Numbered from the stretch's first letter, positions 6,428 through 15,368 are shown. The stretch is DNA of 23,086 bases from Ruminococcus sp. UBA3665 (GCA_002373165.1 DFJS01000015.1:1-23086); one strand, 5' to 3'. Notes: generated from the letters alone by a model not told the origin. Numbers and translations: made by a program.

Positions 6428-7363
6428 ATGGAGTTCGCACATGTTCCGGTTTTGCTGCCGGAAGTTTTACATTTGCTTTCCGTTCGGCCGGATGGTGTTT
6501 ACATCGACGGCACGGTCGGCGGTGCGGGGCATTCCAGAGAAATCGCTTCCCGATTAGACAAAAACGGGTTGTTGATCGGCTTAGACCGTGACCCGGATGC
6601 TGTGGCGGCTGCCGCAGCACGGTTGCAGGGGCTTCCGGCAATGGTGATTCAAGGCAATTACTCGCAGATGCGGCAAATTCTTGACAGCCTGAACATCTTT
6701 GCTGCCGACGGCATTCTGCTGGATCTTGGCGTTTCTTCTCATCAGCTGGATGAGGCAGAACGCGGCTTTTCTTACCATGCAGACGCGCCGCTGGATATGC
6801 GCATGAGCCAGGAAGGCTTCAGCGCATATGATCTTATCAATTCCTGGGACGAGCAGGCACTGAAAAAAATTCTCTATGAATATGGAGAAGAAAAATTCGC
6901 AGGCAGTATTGCCGCCGCGATTGTCCGTGCCCGTGAAGCATCTCCCGTTAAAACAACAGGAGAACTTGCCGAACTCGTCCGGCAGGCTGTGCCGCAAAAA
7001 TACCGGAGAGACAAAAATCCCTGCAAAAAAACATTCCAGGCAGTACGTATTGCCGTCAATGACGAGTTCGGACACCTCAGTGCCGGACTCCGGGCGGCAT
7101 TTTCTTGCCTGAAACCCGGCGGAAGGCTCGCTGTGATTACGTTCCATTCCCTGGAAGACCGCATTGTCAAACAGCAGTTTGCCGAATGGCTGAAAGGCTG
7201 TACCTGCCCCCCCGATTTTCCGCAGTGTGTCTGCGGCAACCGGCCAAAAGCCAGACTCCTCACACGCAAGCCCCTGACTGCCGGCGCATCCGAACTGGAA
7301 CAGAACCACAGAAGCCGCAGTGCCAAACTAAGGGCAATTGAAAAATTACCTGAAATTCTGTGA
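6428..7363 (+). CDS. rsmH: 16S rRNA (cytosine1402-N4)-methyltransferase RsmH
   Basis: The product is 311 residues, the normal length of RsmH (MraW), the SAM-dependent enzyme that methylates N4 of C1402 in the decoding centre of 16S rRNA. The N-terminus FAHVPVLLPEVL, the SAM-binding motif YIDGTVGGAGHS (residues 25-36), LLDLGVSSHQLDEAERGFSY, the LDMRM segment, AVRIAVNDEF and VITFHSLEDRIVK are all diagnostic. The frame is open upstream to a TTG at 6323, but the AAGGAGGG SD directly before ATG 6428 fixes the start. It is the first gene of the dcw cluster, the usual position when mraZ is missing. The stop codon overlaps the GTG start of the ftsL frame. Confidence 0.96.
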   Translation: MEFAHVPVLLPEVLHLLSVRPDGVYIDGTVGGAGHSREIASRLDKNGLLIGLDRDPDAVAAAAARLQGLPAMVIQGNYSQMRQILDSLNIFAADGILLDLGVSSHQLDEAERGFSYHADAPLDMRMSQEGFSAYDLINSWDEQALKKILYEYGEEKFAGSIAAAIVRAREASPVKTTGELAELVRQAVPQKYRRDKNPCKKTFQAVRIAVNDEFGHLSAGLRAAFSCLKPGGRLAVITFHSLEDRIVKQQFAEWLKGCTCPPDFPQCVCGNRPKARLLTRKPLTAGASELEQNHRSRSAKLRAIEKLPEIL

Positions 7364-7815
7364 AGATTCACGAAAGGAGCGTCCCGTTTCCTTCTATGAA
7401 TACGCAAAACCAGAAAACAGAACCTTCGGCCGAAAATTCTGACAAAAAGCCGAAGATTTCTTCCGTCAAAGTCATTCTGTGCTCCATTGTGTGCTTCGCA
7501 CTTCTGATAGCTGTGATTGCCAGCAATGTAGAACAGCTCCAGCTGACAAATGAAATTACTGCCAGACAAAAACTGTATACTGATCTGCAAAGCGAAAATG
7601 TCCGGATGCAGTCCGAGCTTGCCGGCAAAACTTCCAATAAAAATGTCCAGGAATACGCCGAACATGTGCTCGGAATGCACGCCCTGAACCCTTCCCAGGT
7701 GGAATATATCGAAATCCAGACAGCAGATGTGGTGGAAATTCCTGAGGAAGAACAGAATATCTTTGTCAGAATCAAAAACGCGTTTGACGATTTTGCAGCA
7801 TATATGCGGGGGTAA
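7360..7815 (+). CDS. ftsL: Cell division protein FtsL-like (septum formation initiator type)
   Basis: A 151-residue bitopic protein: a charged N-terminal tail, one membrane helix at about residues 36-56 (VKVILCSIVCFALLIAVIAS), then a coiled coil (EQLQLTNEITARQKLYTDLQ) and an AEHVLGMHALNPSQVEYI segment typical of FtsL/DivIC proteins. In the divisome these bind FtsQ/DivIB and help activate FtsW-FtsI. Its place between rsmH and ftsI is the standard ftsL slot, which supports FtsL over DivIC. The start is uncertain: GTG 7360 overlaps the rsmH stop (GTGA) and would rely on coupling, while ATG 7396 is 17 bases after an AAAGGAG sequence, too far for a normal SD. About 200 non-coding bases with hairpins follow. 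Confidence 0.85.
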   Translation: MKIHERSVPFPSMNTQNQKTEPSAENSDKKPKISSVKVILCSIVCFALLIAVIASNVEQLQLTNEITARQKLYTDLQSENVRMQSELAGKTSNKNVQEYAEHVLGMHALNPSQVEYIEIQTADVVEIPEEEQNIFVRIKNAFDDFAAYMRG

Positions 7816-7880
7816 GCTGCATACTGTGAAACAAGGCAGAAAAAAAGAAAGATTCAATAAACGGGTGCTGCGGTGCGCTG

Positions 7881-7949
7881 CGCTGCCGGAGGAACAGAGA
7901 AAAATCTCTCCGGCAGCGGCAGACCTCCGCTTTCGTGCCCTACACGAAA
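7881..7949 (+). other. Two strong hairpins in the ftsL-ftsI gap
   Basis: An 11-bp perfect stem, CGCTGCCGGAG (7881-7891) with CTCCGGCAGCG (7908-7918), is followed by a 7-bp stem, TTTCGTG (7931-7937) with CACGAAA (7943-7949), loop CCCTA. Neither is followed by a T-tract. With the terminator just downstream they form a three-hairpin leader for ftsI. No open frame with an SD occurs in this gap. Confidence 0.7.
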
Positions 7950-7955
7950 TGGTAC

Positions 7956-7988
7956 AGGCAGGATTTTTGAGTAACACCTGCCTTTTTT
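7956..7988 (+). terminator. Terminator-like hairpin inside the dcw operon, upstream of ftsI
   Basis: AGGCAGG (7956-7962) pairs with CCTGCCT (7977-7983), and a run of six T follows (7983-7988). It would stop or attenuate transcription between ftsL and ftsI. I see no good promoter between it and ftsI, so downstream expression would need read-through or conditional antitermination. Confidence 0.72.
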
Positions 7989-8022
7989 AAATACATTCCT
8001 GCTCTGCAAGAGGTGATTTTGC

Positions 8023-10344
8023 TTGAAAGAAATTCCCAAAGATTACGAACCTACTGCGGCTATGACCAAAAAAGCTGTGCTGGCAGGGTTCGGCGTATGC
8101 CTGGCTATGGCTGTTGCTGTGACAATCAAGCTTTTCCTGCTTTGCATTGTCGATCACGATGTTTACGCCGAAAAAGCCAACAGCAAGCATTTCAGCCGTA
8201 TTACCATCACTGCCAACCGCGGAAGCATCTACGACCGCAACGGCGATCCCCTCGCCAGAAGTGCCACGGTTTATAAAATCTATATCGACCCTCAGCAGTT
8301 CCGCAGCGATATGGAAGCCATCGGCAAAACTATGGCCGAACGGCAGAAAATGCTCGACGAAGGCAAAGAACTTGCTCCGGATAAAATTGTCATGCCAATC
8401 GATCAGCTTGAAGAAGAAATTATCCGGACTCTTGCGGAAAAACTGAATATCACTGTAGAAACTGTGCAGGAAGCTGTGCAGAAAGAAATCCGCTATTATG
8501 TGCTCCAGACACAGGTAGAGAAAAATATTGCTGATGACCTGATGGAATATCTGGATACTTACGGTCTGACTTCTATCAAGACAGAAGAAGATACGAAACG
8601 CTACTATCCGCAGAATGAACTTGCTGCCCAGGTAATCGGTTTTACCAACAGCGACGGCGAAGGACAATACGGTCTGGAGGCGTATTATAATAAATATCTC
8701 GCCGGAACAAACGGCCGTGTGCTCTCGGCAACCGATGTCAAGGGCGATGAAATGCCTTACCGCAATTCCCAGACGTTTCCGGCAGAGGACGGCAGTTCGT
8801 TATATCTCACGCTGGATATGACACTGCAATATTATCTGGAAAAAAATCTACAGGCCATGTGCGAAAAATTCGATGTTCAGAACCGTGCCTGCGGCATCAT
8901 CATGAATGCCAAAACCGGCGCAGTCTACGCAATGGGAACCTATCCCAGCTTTGACCTGAACGAACCCTCTTCTATTTATGACAGGGCTACCAGCGAATAT
9001 CTTCAGTCGCTTCCGCAGAATGAATATAAAGATGCCTATATCGCCGCCCGTGAACAGCAATGGAAAAATAAAGCCATTACTGAAATTTATGTTCCGGGTT
9101 CGGTTTTCAAGATTTTCACCACGGCAATGGCCGTCGAAGAAAAGGCCGTCAACATCGATACGGACAGATTTGTCTGCACAGGTGCCTATACCATCAAAGG
9201 CGTGCCGAACCCGATTCACTGCCACAAGCTGGCCGGTCACGGCGAACAGACTTTCTCCGAAGCTCTGACAAATTCCTGCAACCCGGCATTCATCGAAGTA
9301 GGCCTTAGAATCGGCATTCATAAATTTTCCCAGTATTTCAGCGCGTTCGGCCTGACAGAGAAAACAGGAATCGACCTGCCCGGCGAAGGCTCCAGTTATT
9401 ACCGCTCGGAAGAAGAAATGGGAATTGTCGATCTGGCCGCCAGTGCGTTCGGACAGTCCAACTCCCTCACCCCCATGGAAATGATTACAGGCATTGCCGC
9501 CGCCATCAACGGGGGCTATCTGGTACAGCCGCATGTTGTTGATAAAATCGTCTCCAGCGAAGGAAACGTTGTCAAGAGTTACGGCACAAATGTCAAGCGG
9601 CAGGTCATTTCCGAAGAAAGCTCCGCTGCTGTCCGGAAACTGCTCCAGGCAGTCGTTGATAACAACGGCGGCTCGAATGCCTATATCAAAGGCTATGCAA
9701 TCGGAGGAAAATCCGGTACATCCCAGAAGCTCGAAACCGGCGATGAAGATAAATATGTTGCTTCCTATGCATGTTTTGCTCCGGCAGATGACCCCGAAAT
9801 CGTCATGCTGATTATGGCAGATGAACCAATGGGCGAAAGCTATTACGGCTCCAAAGTCGTGGCACCGTATGCGCGTATGGTTCTGGAAGAAGCTCTCCCG
9901 TATCTGGGGTATTATCCGGAATATACTGACGAAGAATATGCAAAGCTGGATGTGACCGTTCCGCTTCTGCTGGATGTTTCTGTCACTTCTGCCGAAGAAA
10001 CGCTTGCTTCCCTCGGCCTGAATTATGAAATCAAAGGCAGCGGCGAAACCGTCACAGGGCAGTGTCCGCTGACAGGCTATACTGTCTCTTCCGGCGGAAC
10101 GGTTATTCTCTACACAGAACAGGATTATGAACCCGAATTTGTTGCTGTGCCCGATGTCAAAGACTATACCGCCGCCGATGCCAGTCAGGCAATCCGCAAT
10201 GCCGGGCTGAATTACGTCGCTGTAGGCGCATCTACGGACAGAACTGATGTGCTTGTGCAGTCGCAGTCTGTTCCGGCCGGAGAAATGGCCGAAATCGGAA
10301 CTGTCATTCAGCTGGATTATGTCATCAACAGTCAGGGTGACTGA
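8023..10344 (+). CDS. ftsI: Penicillin-binding protein 2 class, FtsI/SpoVD type, with two PASTA domains
   Basis: This 773-residue class B PBP is the transpeptidase that cross-links septal peptidoglycan, partner of FtsW. A membrane helix lies at about residues 18-41; the N-terminal pedestal includes RITITANRGSIYDRNGDPLA. The transpeptidase motifs are complete: Ser360-V-F-K363 (SxxK, active serine), Ser418-C-N420 (SxN) and Lys563-S-G-T566. Two PASTA repeats follow, about 644-704 and 707-773, as in B. subtilis PbpB and SpoVD. The start is TTG, with AGAGGTGAT placed 5-6 bases upstream. The chain is longer than proteobacterial FtsI because of the PASTA tail. It could serve vegetative division, sporulation (SpoVD) or both; the sequence alone does not decide. 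Confidence 0.93.
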   Translation: MKEIPKDYEPTAAMTKKAVLAGFGVCLAMAVAVTIKLFLLCIVDHDVYAEKANSKHFSRITITANRGSIYDRNGDPLARSATVYKIYIDPQQFRSDMEAIGKTMAERQKMLDEGKELAPDKIVMPIDQLEEEIIRTLAEKLNITVETVQEAVQKEIRYYVLQTQVEKNIADDLMEYLDTYGLTSIKTEEDTKRYYPQNELAAQVIGFTNSDGEGQYGLEAYYNKYLAGTNGRVLSATDVKGDEMPYRNSQTFPAEDGSSLYLTLDMTLQYYLEKNLQAMCEKFDVQNRACGIIMNAKTGAVYAMGTYPSFDLNEPSSIYDRATSEYLQSLPQNEYKDAYIAAREQQWKNKAITEIYVPGSVFKIFTTAMAVEEKAVNIDTDRFVCTGAYTIKGVPNPIHCHKLAGHGEQTFSEALTNSCNPAFIEVGLRIGIHKFSQYFSAFGLTEKTGIDLPGEGSSYYRSEEEMGIVDLAASAFGQSNSLTPMEMITGIAAAINGGYLVQPHVVDKIVSSEGNVVKSYGTNVKRQVISEESSAAVRKLLQAVVDNNGGSNAYIKGYAIGGKSGTSQKLETGDEDKYVASYACFAPADDPEIVMLIMADEPMGESYYGSKVVAPYARMVLEEALPYLGYYPEYTDEEYAKLDVTVPLLLDVSVTSAEETLASLGLNYEIKGSGETVTGQCPLTGYTVSSGGTVILYTEQDYEPEFVAVPDVKDYTAADASQAIRNAGLNYVAVGASTDRTDVLVQSQSVPAGEMAEIGTVIQLDYVINSQGD

Positions 10345-10379
10345 GATATATTATATTGATAAAATCAGGAGATGGATTT

Positions 10380-11810
10380 ATGAAACTTTCAGATTTACTC
10401 GAAAATCAAGCCGCTGTATCGGAAAATTTGCAGGATACAGAAATTTCCCTTGTGACAGACGATAACAGAAAAATTATTGAAAACAGTCTGTTTGTCTGCA
10501 TCAAAGGCGAAACATTCGACGGCCACAGTGTCGCCGCCAAAGCTCTGGAACAGGGCGCGGCGGCAGTAGTCTGTGAACGCGACCTGGGGCTTGGCAAACG
10601 TCAGATTCTGGTCAGCGACAGCCGGGCATGTTACGGCGCACTGTGTGCGGCATGGTTCGGCCATCCGGAGCGGAAAATGCGCTTCATCGGCGTGACCGGC
10701 ACCAACGGCAAGACAACAACTACCAGTGTCATCAAGCATATTCTCACGAAAAACGGCCACAAAGTCGGCCTGATCGGTACAATTCAGAACGAAATCGGCG
10801 ACGAAGCTGTTCATACAAATAATACCACTCCGCTGACGTTCGAGCTGATGCAGTTATATGACCGCATGTACCGGAGCGGCTGTGATACTGTCGTGATGGA
10901 AGTTTCTTCTTTCGGACTTGTGCAGAAGCGAATCGGCCTGACACATTTCGAGATTGCCGTTTTCACCAATCTGACTCAGGATCATCTGGATTATCACAAA
11001 ACCATGGAAAATTATTATCAGGCCAAGAAAATGCTGTTCGATGTCTGCGACAAAGCTGTTATCAATACAGATGACGAGTACGGCAAAAGATTATATCAGG
11101 AAATTTCCTGCGAAAAATATTCCTGTGCCAGCAAGGGCGATTTTGCTTACCGGCCTGTTTCCGTCACGGCCGGAGGAACGGATTTTATCCTGAATCATAA
11201 AAAAATTTCCATGCTGATGACAGGCTATTTCAACATTGCCAATGCTACTGCGGCCTATGCGGTGTGCCGTCTGTACGGTCTGGAAGATACACAGATTCTT
11301 CCGGCTCTGGAATCCTGCACGGGAGTCCGCGGCAGATGCGAAGTCATTCCCACAGGAAAAGATTTTTCCGTCATCTGCGATTATGCCCATACCCCCGATG
11401 CTATTGAAAATATTCTGGAAAATGTCAAGCTGTATACGGAAAACAGACTGGTTTGTCTGTTCGGATGCGGCGGCAACCGGGATAAAACCAAACGGCCGCG
11501 CATGGCACAGGCAGCCGCCCGGTTCGCCGACAGACTGATTGTCACATCGGATAATCCGCGCGATGAAGACCCCGAAGCCATCATCCGGGATATTCTGGAA
11601 GGCCTTGCCGACAGCAAAACGCCTTACGAAGTCGTCACAGACCGCCGCGAGGCGATTCATCATGCAATCCGCACTGCCCAGCCCGGCGATGTCATTGTCC
11701 TGGCCGGAAAAGGCCATGAAGATTATCAGATTTTTGCCGGTAATTATCACACCCATTTCGACGAACGCGAAGTCGTCGCCGAAGCTCTTAAAGAATTAGA
11801 TCAAGCATAA
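10380..11810 (+). CDS. murE: UDP-MurNAc-L-Ala-D-Glu--meso-diaminopimelate ligase
   Basis: The 476-residue ligase adds the third amino acid to the cytoplasmic stem-peptide precursor. The ATP-binding loop GVTGTNGKTTTTS (residues 104-116), the Mur-ligase motifs EVSSFGL and HTPDAIENIL, and the C-terminal domain are present. The specificity motif is DNPR at residues 391-394, which marks enzymes that add meso-diaminopimelate; lysine-adding enzymes differ here. The cell wall is therefore predicted to be of the mDAP type. The frame extends a few codons upstream, but AGGAG at 10367-10371 is placed 8 bases before ATG 10380. It follows ftsI by 35 bases and precedes murF by 11, so the genes are co-transcribed. 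Confidence 0.95.
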   Translation: MKLSDLLENQAAVSENLQDTEISLVTDDNRKIIENSLFVCIKGETFDGHSVAAKALEQGAAAVVCERDLGLGKRQILVSDSRACYGALCAAWFGHPERKMRFIGVTGTNGKTTTTSVIKHILTKNGHKVGLIGTIQNEIGDEAVHTNNTTPLTFELMQLYDRMYRSGCDTVVMEVSSFGLVQKRIGLTHFEIAVFTNLTQDHLDYHKTMENYYQAKKMLFDVCDKAVINTDDEYGKRLYQEISCEKYSCASKGDFAYRPVSVTAGGTDFILNHKKISMLMTGYFNIANATAAYAVCRLYGLEDTQILPALESCTGVRGRCEVIPTGKDFSVICDYAHTPDAIENILENVKLYTENRLVCLFGCGGNRDKTKRPRMAQAAARFADRLIVTSDNPRDEDPEAIIRDILEGLADSKTPYEVVTDRREAIHHAIRTAQPGDVIVLAGKGHEDYQIFAGNYHTHFDEREVVAEALKELDQA

Positions 11811-11821
11811 GGAGAAATATC

Positions 11822-13168
11822 ATGGAAACACTAACACTGAAAGAAATTGCCGAAGCTCTGCATACAGACTGTCCGCTGGATGCTGATATCACAGAAATCA
11901 GCACAGATACAAGAAAACTCCCGGAAGGCTGTCTGTTTCTGGCACTGCGCGGAAAAAAATTTGATGGTCATCAGTTTGTCAAACAGGCTCTTCAGAACGG
12001 AGCTGTCGCCGCTGTGACAGATACGCAGATTGAAGATCTGCCTTGTCTCGTAACCGGGCATACAGGAGAGGCTCTGCTGAAAATTGCCAATCTTTACAGA
12101 AAAAAATTTGATATTCCCGTGATTGCCGTCACGGGCAGTGTCGGCAAGACAACTACAAAAGAACTCATTGCCTGTGTGCTTTCTGAAAAATTCAACACAC
12201 TCAAGACCGAGGCAAATCTCAATAACGAAATCGGTATGCCGAAGACGATTCTGAATCTGACCCGTCAGCACGGCGCAGCTGTGCTGGAAATGGGCATGAA
12301 CCATTTCGGCGAAATTTCGCATATGACCAACAGTGCAGAACCTACTATTGCCGTAATTACAAATATCGGCTTTTCTCATGTGGAAAATCTGGGTTCTCAG
12401 AAAGGCATCCGGAAAGCAAAGCTGGAAATTCTGGAAGGCATGAAAGAAAATGCCCCGCTGGTCACAAATGCCGATGATCCGTTATTGTGCACACTCAAAT
12501 CAGAATTAAGCCGTCCTGTCTATACATTCTCGACTAAGGGCAGTCCTGCTGATGTTTCCGCCGAAGATATCAAAGAAGAAAACGGCGTGACAACATTCAG
12601 CATCTGCCATGACGGAAAGAAATCGCTGGCTGTGCTTCCGGCAGTCGGCGAACATAATGTCAAAAATGCCCTTGCGGCGTATCTGGTGGGAACGCTCGCC
12701 GGAATGGAAGAACAGGAAATCCTCTGCGGCCTTGCCAAATATCAGCCCACAGGTATGCGGCAGAATATTATGGAAAAAAACGGGCAGATTATTATTGCCG
12801 ACTGCTATAATGCAAGCCCCGATTCCATGCAGGCCGGCCTGAACGTTCTGGGAAATTATCTTGCGGACGGCAGAAAAATCGCTGTGCTGGGCGATATGCT
12901 CGAACTCGGCGATATGAGTGATGCGCTTCATGCACGTGTCGGCGAAATGGCAAAACATGCCGGAATTGACCTGCTGTTCTGCTACGGCAAAGCGGCTGCG
13001 AAAATTGCAGAATCCGCCGGAGAGCAGATTCAGAAATTCTGCACGGAAGATTCTGATATTCTGATTCAGAAACTCCGCGAAACGGTTCAGGAAGGCGATG
13101 TGCTGTTATTCAAGGCCAGTCACGGAATGCACCTGGAAACTGTCATCACGGCTCTTTACGGAGAATAA
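11822..13168 (+). CDS. murF: UDP-MurNAc-tripeptide--D-alanyl-D-alanine ligase
   Basis: The 448-residue enzyme attaches D-Ala-D-Ala to complete the UDP-MurNAc-pentapeptide. It shows the MurF N-terminal domain (ISTDTRKLPEGCLFLALRGKKFDGHQFV), the ATP loop AVTGSVGKTTTKE (residues 102-114), the NNEIGMP segment, EMGMNHFGEI, HNVKNALAAY, DCYNASPDSM and the AVLGDMLELG motif near the C-terminus. Length is normal. The SD AAGGAG lies 6-7 bases before the ATG. MurF is the last soluble ligase in the cluster; murD and murC, needed for the first two additions, are not in the window. Confidence 0.95.
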   Translation: METLTLKEIAEALHTDCPLDADITEISTDTRKLPEGCLFLALRGKKFDGHQFVKQALQNGAVAAVTDTQIEDLPCLVTGHTGEALLKIANLYRKKFDIPVIAVTGSVGKTTTKELIACVLSEKFNTLKTEANLNNEIGMPKTILNLTRQHGAAVLEMGMNHFGEISHMTNSAEPTIAVITNIGFSHVENLGSQKGIRKAKLEILEGMKENAPLVTNADDPLLCTLKSELSRPVYTFSTKGSPADVSAEDIKEENGVTTFSICHDGKKSLAVLPAVGEHNVKNALAAYLVGTLAGMEEQEILCGLAKYQPTGMRQNIMEKNGQIIIADCYNASPDSMQAGLNVLGNYLADGRKIAVLGDMLELGDMSDALHARVGEMAKHAGIDLLFCYGKAAAKIAESAGEQIQKFCTEDSDILIQKLRETVQEGDVLLFKASHGMHLETVITALYGE

Positions 13169-13170
13169 TC

Positions 13171-14139
13171 ATGCCCGTCTGGTTACAGCTTACGGCTGCG
13201 CTGAGTGCGGCACTGTGCAGCGGCGTAATGGGCATTGCCCTGATTCCGTTTCTGCGGAAATGCCGCTTCTGTGAACCCGACCCGGATGCAAATCAGACTT
13301 CCGAAACAATCTCCGGCGACAGGCTGCGGCCGACAATGTGCGGTATTTTATTAATCTTCGGCAGTGTGGCCGGTTTTGTGCTGAGTTATACGCTCTATCT
13401 GCAAATCAGCGGAACAGACCGCACCTCGCTGGATTTCCAGACTGAATCAGCTGCCATGCGCCTGGTGATGCTGCACGGCATACTGTTCGGGATTATCGGG
13501 TGGGTTTCAGATTATGTCCGGACTGTTCTGCGCCAGACCGATTCCGGCGAAACGGATTTTATTATTATTCTGGTGGCATTTTTTGCAACATATTCGTTTT
13601 TGAAATTTATGCCGGAAGAACCTGTTCTGGATTTCGGCTTTTTCCAATGGGATGCCGGGATAGCAAGCATTCCTGTCAGAGCGTTTCTGATTACGGTCTT
13701 CTGGCTGAGTATGCAGCGGCCGGAACAGAATGCCGACGGCATCAGCATTACCATCGGCAGTATTGATTTTCTGTTTCTGACCGTGCTGTGTCTGGCGGCA
13801 AAGCAGAACCTGAACGCATTGTATGCGCTGACCGCCGCCGGAGCCTGCATGGGCTGCTTTTACTGGAATATCACCCCGGCAAAATGCCGTCTTGGTCATA
13901 CGGGCACTTACTGGATCGGCATGACAATTCCTATGCTGTGCGTGAATTATCATAAACTGGATTTGTTATTGTTTTATACGGCAGTATGGATGATTAATCT
14001 TCTGCCGTTGCATATCTATCGGCGGACTTTGCTGGGACTGCTGAAACAGGACGGCAGAACACCGGCACAGAGAATTTTAATCCTGACAGGATTTGCCTTG
14101 TTCTGCTGTCTTATGGCAGTCATGCCGCAGCATGTATGA
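13171..14139 (+). CDS. Degenerate MraY-like membrane protein in the mraY position
   Basis: This 322-residue multi-span protein lies between murF and ftsW, where mraY normally is, and aligns by eye with MraY (lipid I synthase): RLRPTMCGIL for the TPTMGG motif, GIIGWVSDYVRTV for GxIDDYxK, QNADGISIT for NxTDGxDGL, and GCFYWNITPAKCRLGHTGTYWIG for FxxWNxHPAKVFMGDTGSLxLGG. Each catalytic position is altered: the DD pair is Ser113-Asp114, the second Asp of TDGxDG is lost, the GDTGS aspartate that binds magnesium is His243, and the C-terminal HHHFE loop is missing. It probably cannot make lipid I. The reading frame is intact, with an SD (GGAG) and tight spacing to murF (2 bases) and ftsW, so it seems retained for another role. 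A functional MraY should exist elsewhere. Confidence 0.75.
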   Translation: MPVWLQLTAALSAALCSGVMGIALIPFLRKCRFCEPDPDANQTSETISGDRLRPTMCGILLIFGSVAGFVLSYTLYLQISGTDRTSLDFQTESAAMRLVMLHGILFGIIGWVSDYVRTVLRQTDSGETDFIIILVAFFATYSFLKFMPEEPVLDFGFFQWDAGIASIPVRAFLITVFWLSMQRPEQNADGISITIGSIDFLFLTVLCLAAKQNLNALYALTAAGACMGCFYWNITPAKCRLGHTGTYWIGMTIPMLCVNYHKLDLLLFYTAVWMINLLPLHIYRRTLLGLLKQDGRTPAQRILILTGFALFCCLMAVMPQHV

Positions 14140-14156
14140 CAGGAGGCTGATTTTTT

Positions 14157-15368
14157 ATGATATCTATCAGACAACCAAAACTAGAAAAAGAAAAAATACG
14201 CATGACCGGCGTGAATATGACATTTCTGATTGTCGTGATTTTTTTGCTTGGCATCGGGATTGTAATGATGTTTTCGGCCAGTTATGCCATCGCAATCAAC
14301 GAGGGCAAGGCCGGTTCCTATTACGCTTCGCGGCAGGCAATGTTCGGAGCACTGGGACTGGTGCTGATGCTGATTGCCTCAAAAGTGGATTATCATATTC
14401 TGTATAACAAACTGGCCGCGGCAGGTTCGTATCTGGCTAGTGTTGTCATGCTGATTCTGGTGCCGATTATCGGAACCGATCTGGGTACAGGATGCAAACG
14501 CTGGCTGAAACTGCCCGGCGGCTTTACGTTCCAGCCTTCCGAGCTGGCAAAATTCGCCATTGTGGTATTATTCGCCTATCTGATTGATACAAGCTTTGAC
14601 AAGATGCAGACGTTCAAATACGGCATTGTGCGGTTTATGATTCTGCTGGGGGTGATTGCCGGACTGCTGATGATTCAGCCGCATTTGTCCTGTACGGGAC
14701 TGATTGCGGCAATGGCCTTTCTGCTGATTTTTATCGGCGGCGCAAAGATGAAGTATCTGTTTCCGGCCGGCGTGGCCGGTGCACTGGCACTGGCGGCTGT
14801 AGTTGCATTCAAAGTCCTGACGGGCGAACAGACTTATTTTTTAAAGCGTCTGGAACCGTGGTTCCATCCGTTTGAATCTGATGATGCCTATCAGACACAG
14901 CAGTCACTGATTGCAATTGGTTCCGGCGGCGCGTTCGGGCTGGGACTGGGCGAATCCCGGCAGAAATATTTATATCTTCCGGAATCGGAAAACGACTTTG
15001 TTTTCTCGATTCTTTGCGAAGAACTTGGATTTGTCGGCGCAGTGACCGTGATTCTGTTATTTGTGCTGCTGGTAGCACAGGGCTTTCACACGGCCACACA
15101 CAGCAAGGACCGGTTCGGCTGTCTGCTGGCCGCAGGGTTTACCATGCAGATCGGCTTGCAGGCATTTATTAATATTGCCGTTGTCAGCAATCTGTTTCCG
15201 AATACCGGCATCAGCCTGCCGTTTTTCAGCTATGGCGGCACGGCTCTGATCATGCAGCTGGTGGAAATGGGAATTGTCCTGAATATTTCGCGCGGCAGGT
15301 ACGTCGTCAGCGAAGAGGAATCTGAAAAAAAACGCCGGAGAAGAGGACGTTCCGATGAAAAAAATTAA
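14157..15368 (+). CDS. ftsW: Septal peptidoglycan glycosyltransferase FtsW (SEDS family)
   Basis: The 403-residue polytopic SEDS protein polymerises lipid II into glycan strands at the septum together with the class B PBP encoded upstream. Typical features are the first helix with GIVMMFSASYA, RWLKLPGGFTFQPSELAKF, QPHLSCTGLI, the large loop with AYQTQQSLIAIGSGGAFGLGLGESRQK, ENDFVFSILCEELGFVGA and NTGISLPFFSYGGTAL near the end. The C-terminus is basic (EKKRRRRGRSDEKN). AGGAGG is placed 10 bases before the ATG. Its last 14 bases overlap the LRR-protein gene. SpoVE or RodA are close relatives; position in the dcw cluster favours FtsW. Confidence 0.93.
   Translation: MISIRQPKLEKEKIRMTGVNMTFLIVVIFLLGIGIVMMFSASYAIAINEGKAGSYYASRQAMFGALGLVLMLIASKVDYHILYNKLAAAGSYLASVVMLILVPIIGTDLGTGCKRWLKLPGGFTFQPSELAKFAIVVLFAYLIDTSFDKMQTFKYGIVRFMILLGVIAGLLMIQPHLSCTGLIAAMAFLLIFIGGAKMKYLFPAGVAGALALAAVVAFKVLTGEQTYFLKRLEPWFHPFESDDAYQTQQSLIAIGSGGAFGLGLGESRQKYLYLPESENDFVFSILCEELGFVGAVTVILLFVLLVAQGFHTATHSKDRFGCLLAAGFTMQIGLQAFINIAVVSNLFPNTGISLPFFSYGGTALIMQLVEMGIVLNISRGRYVVSEEESEKKRRRRGRSDEKN

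Noticed and set aside
6874..7977. Minus-strand frame of 367 codons opposite rsmH and ftsL
   Set aside because: It covers two recognised plus-strand genes, shows no family motifs and runs across the hairpin region.
7943..7988. T-box riboswitch upstream of ftsI
   Set aside because: ATGGTACAGG followed by a terminator superficially recalls the T-box sequence, but the conserved AGGGTGG-N-ACCGCG core is absent and no specifier-loop domain is evident.
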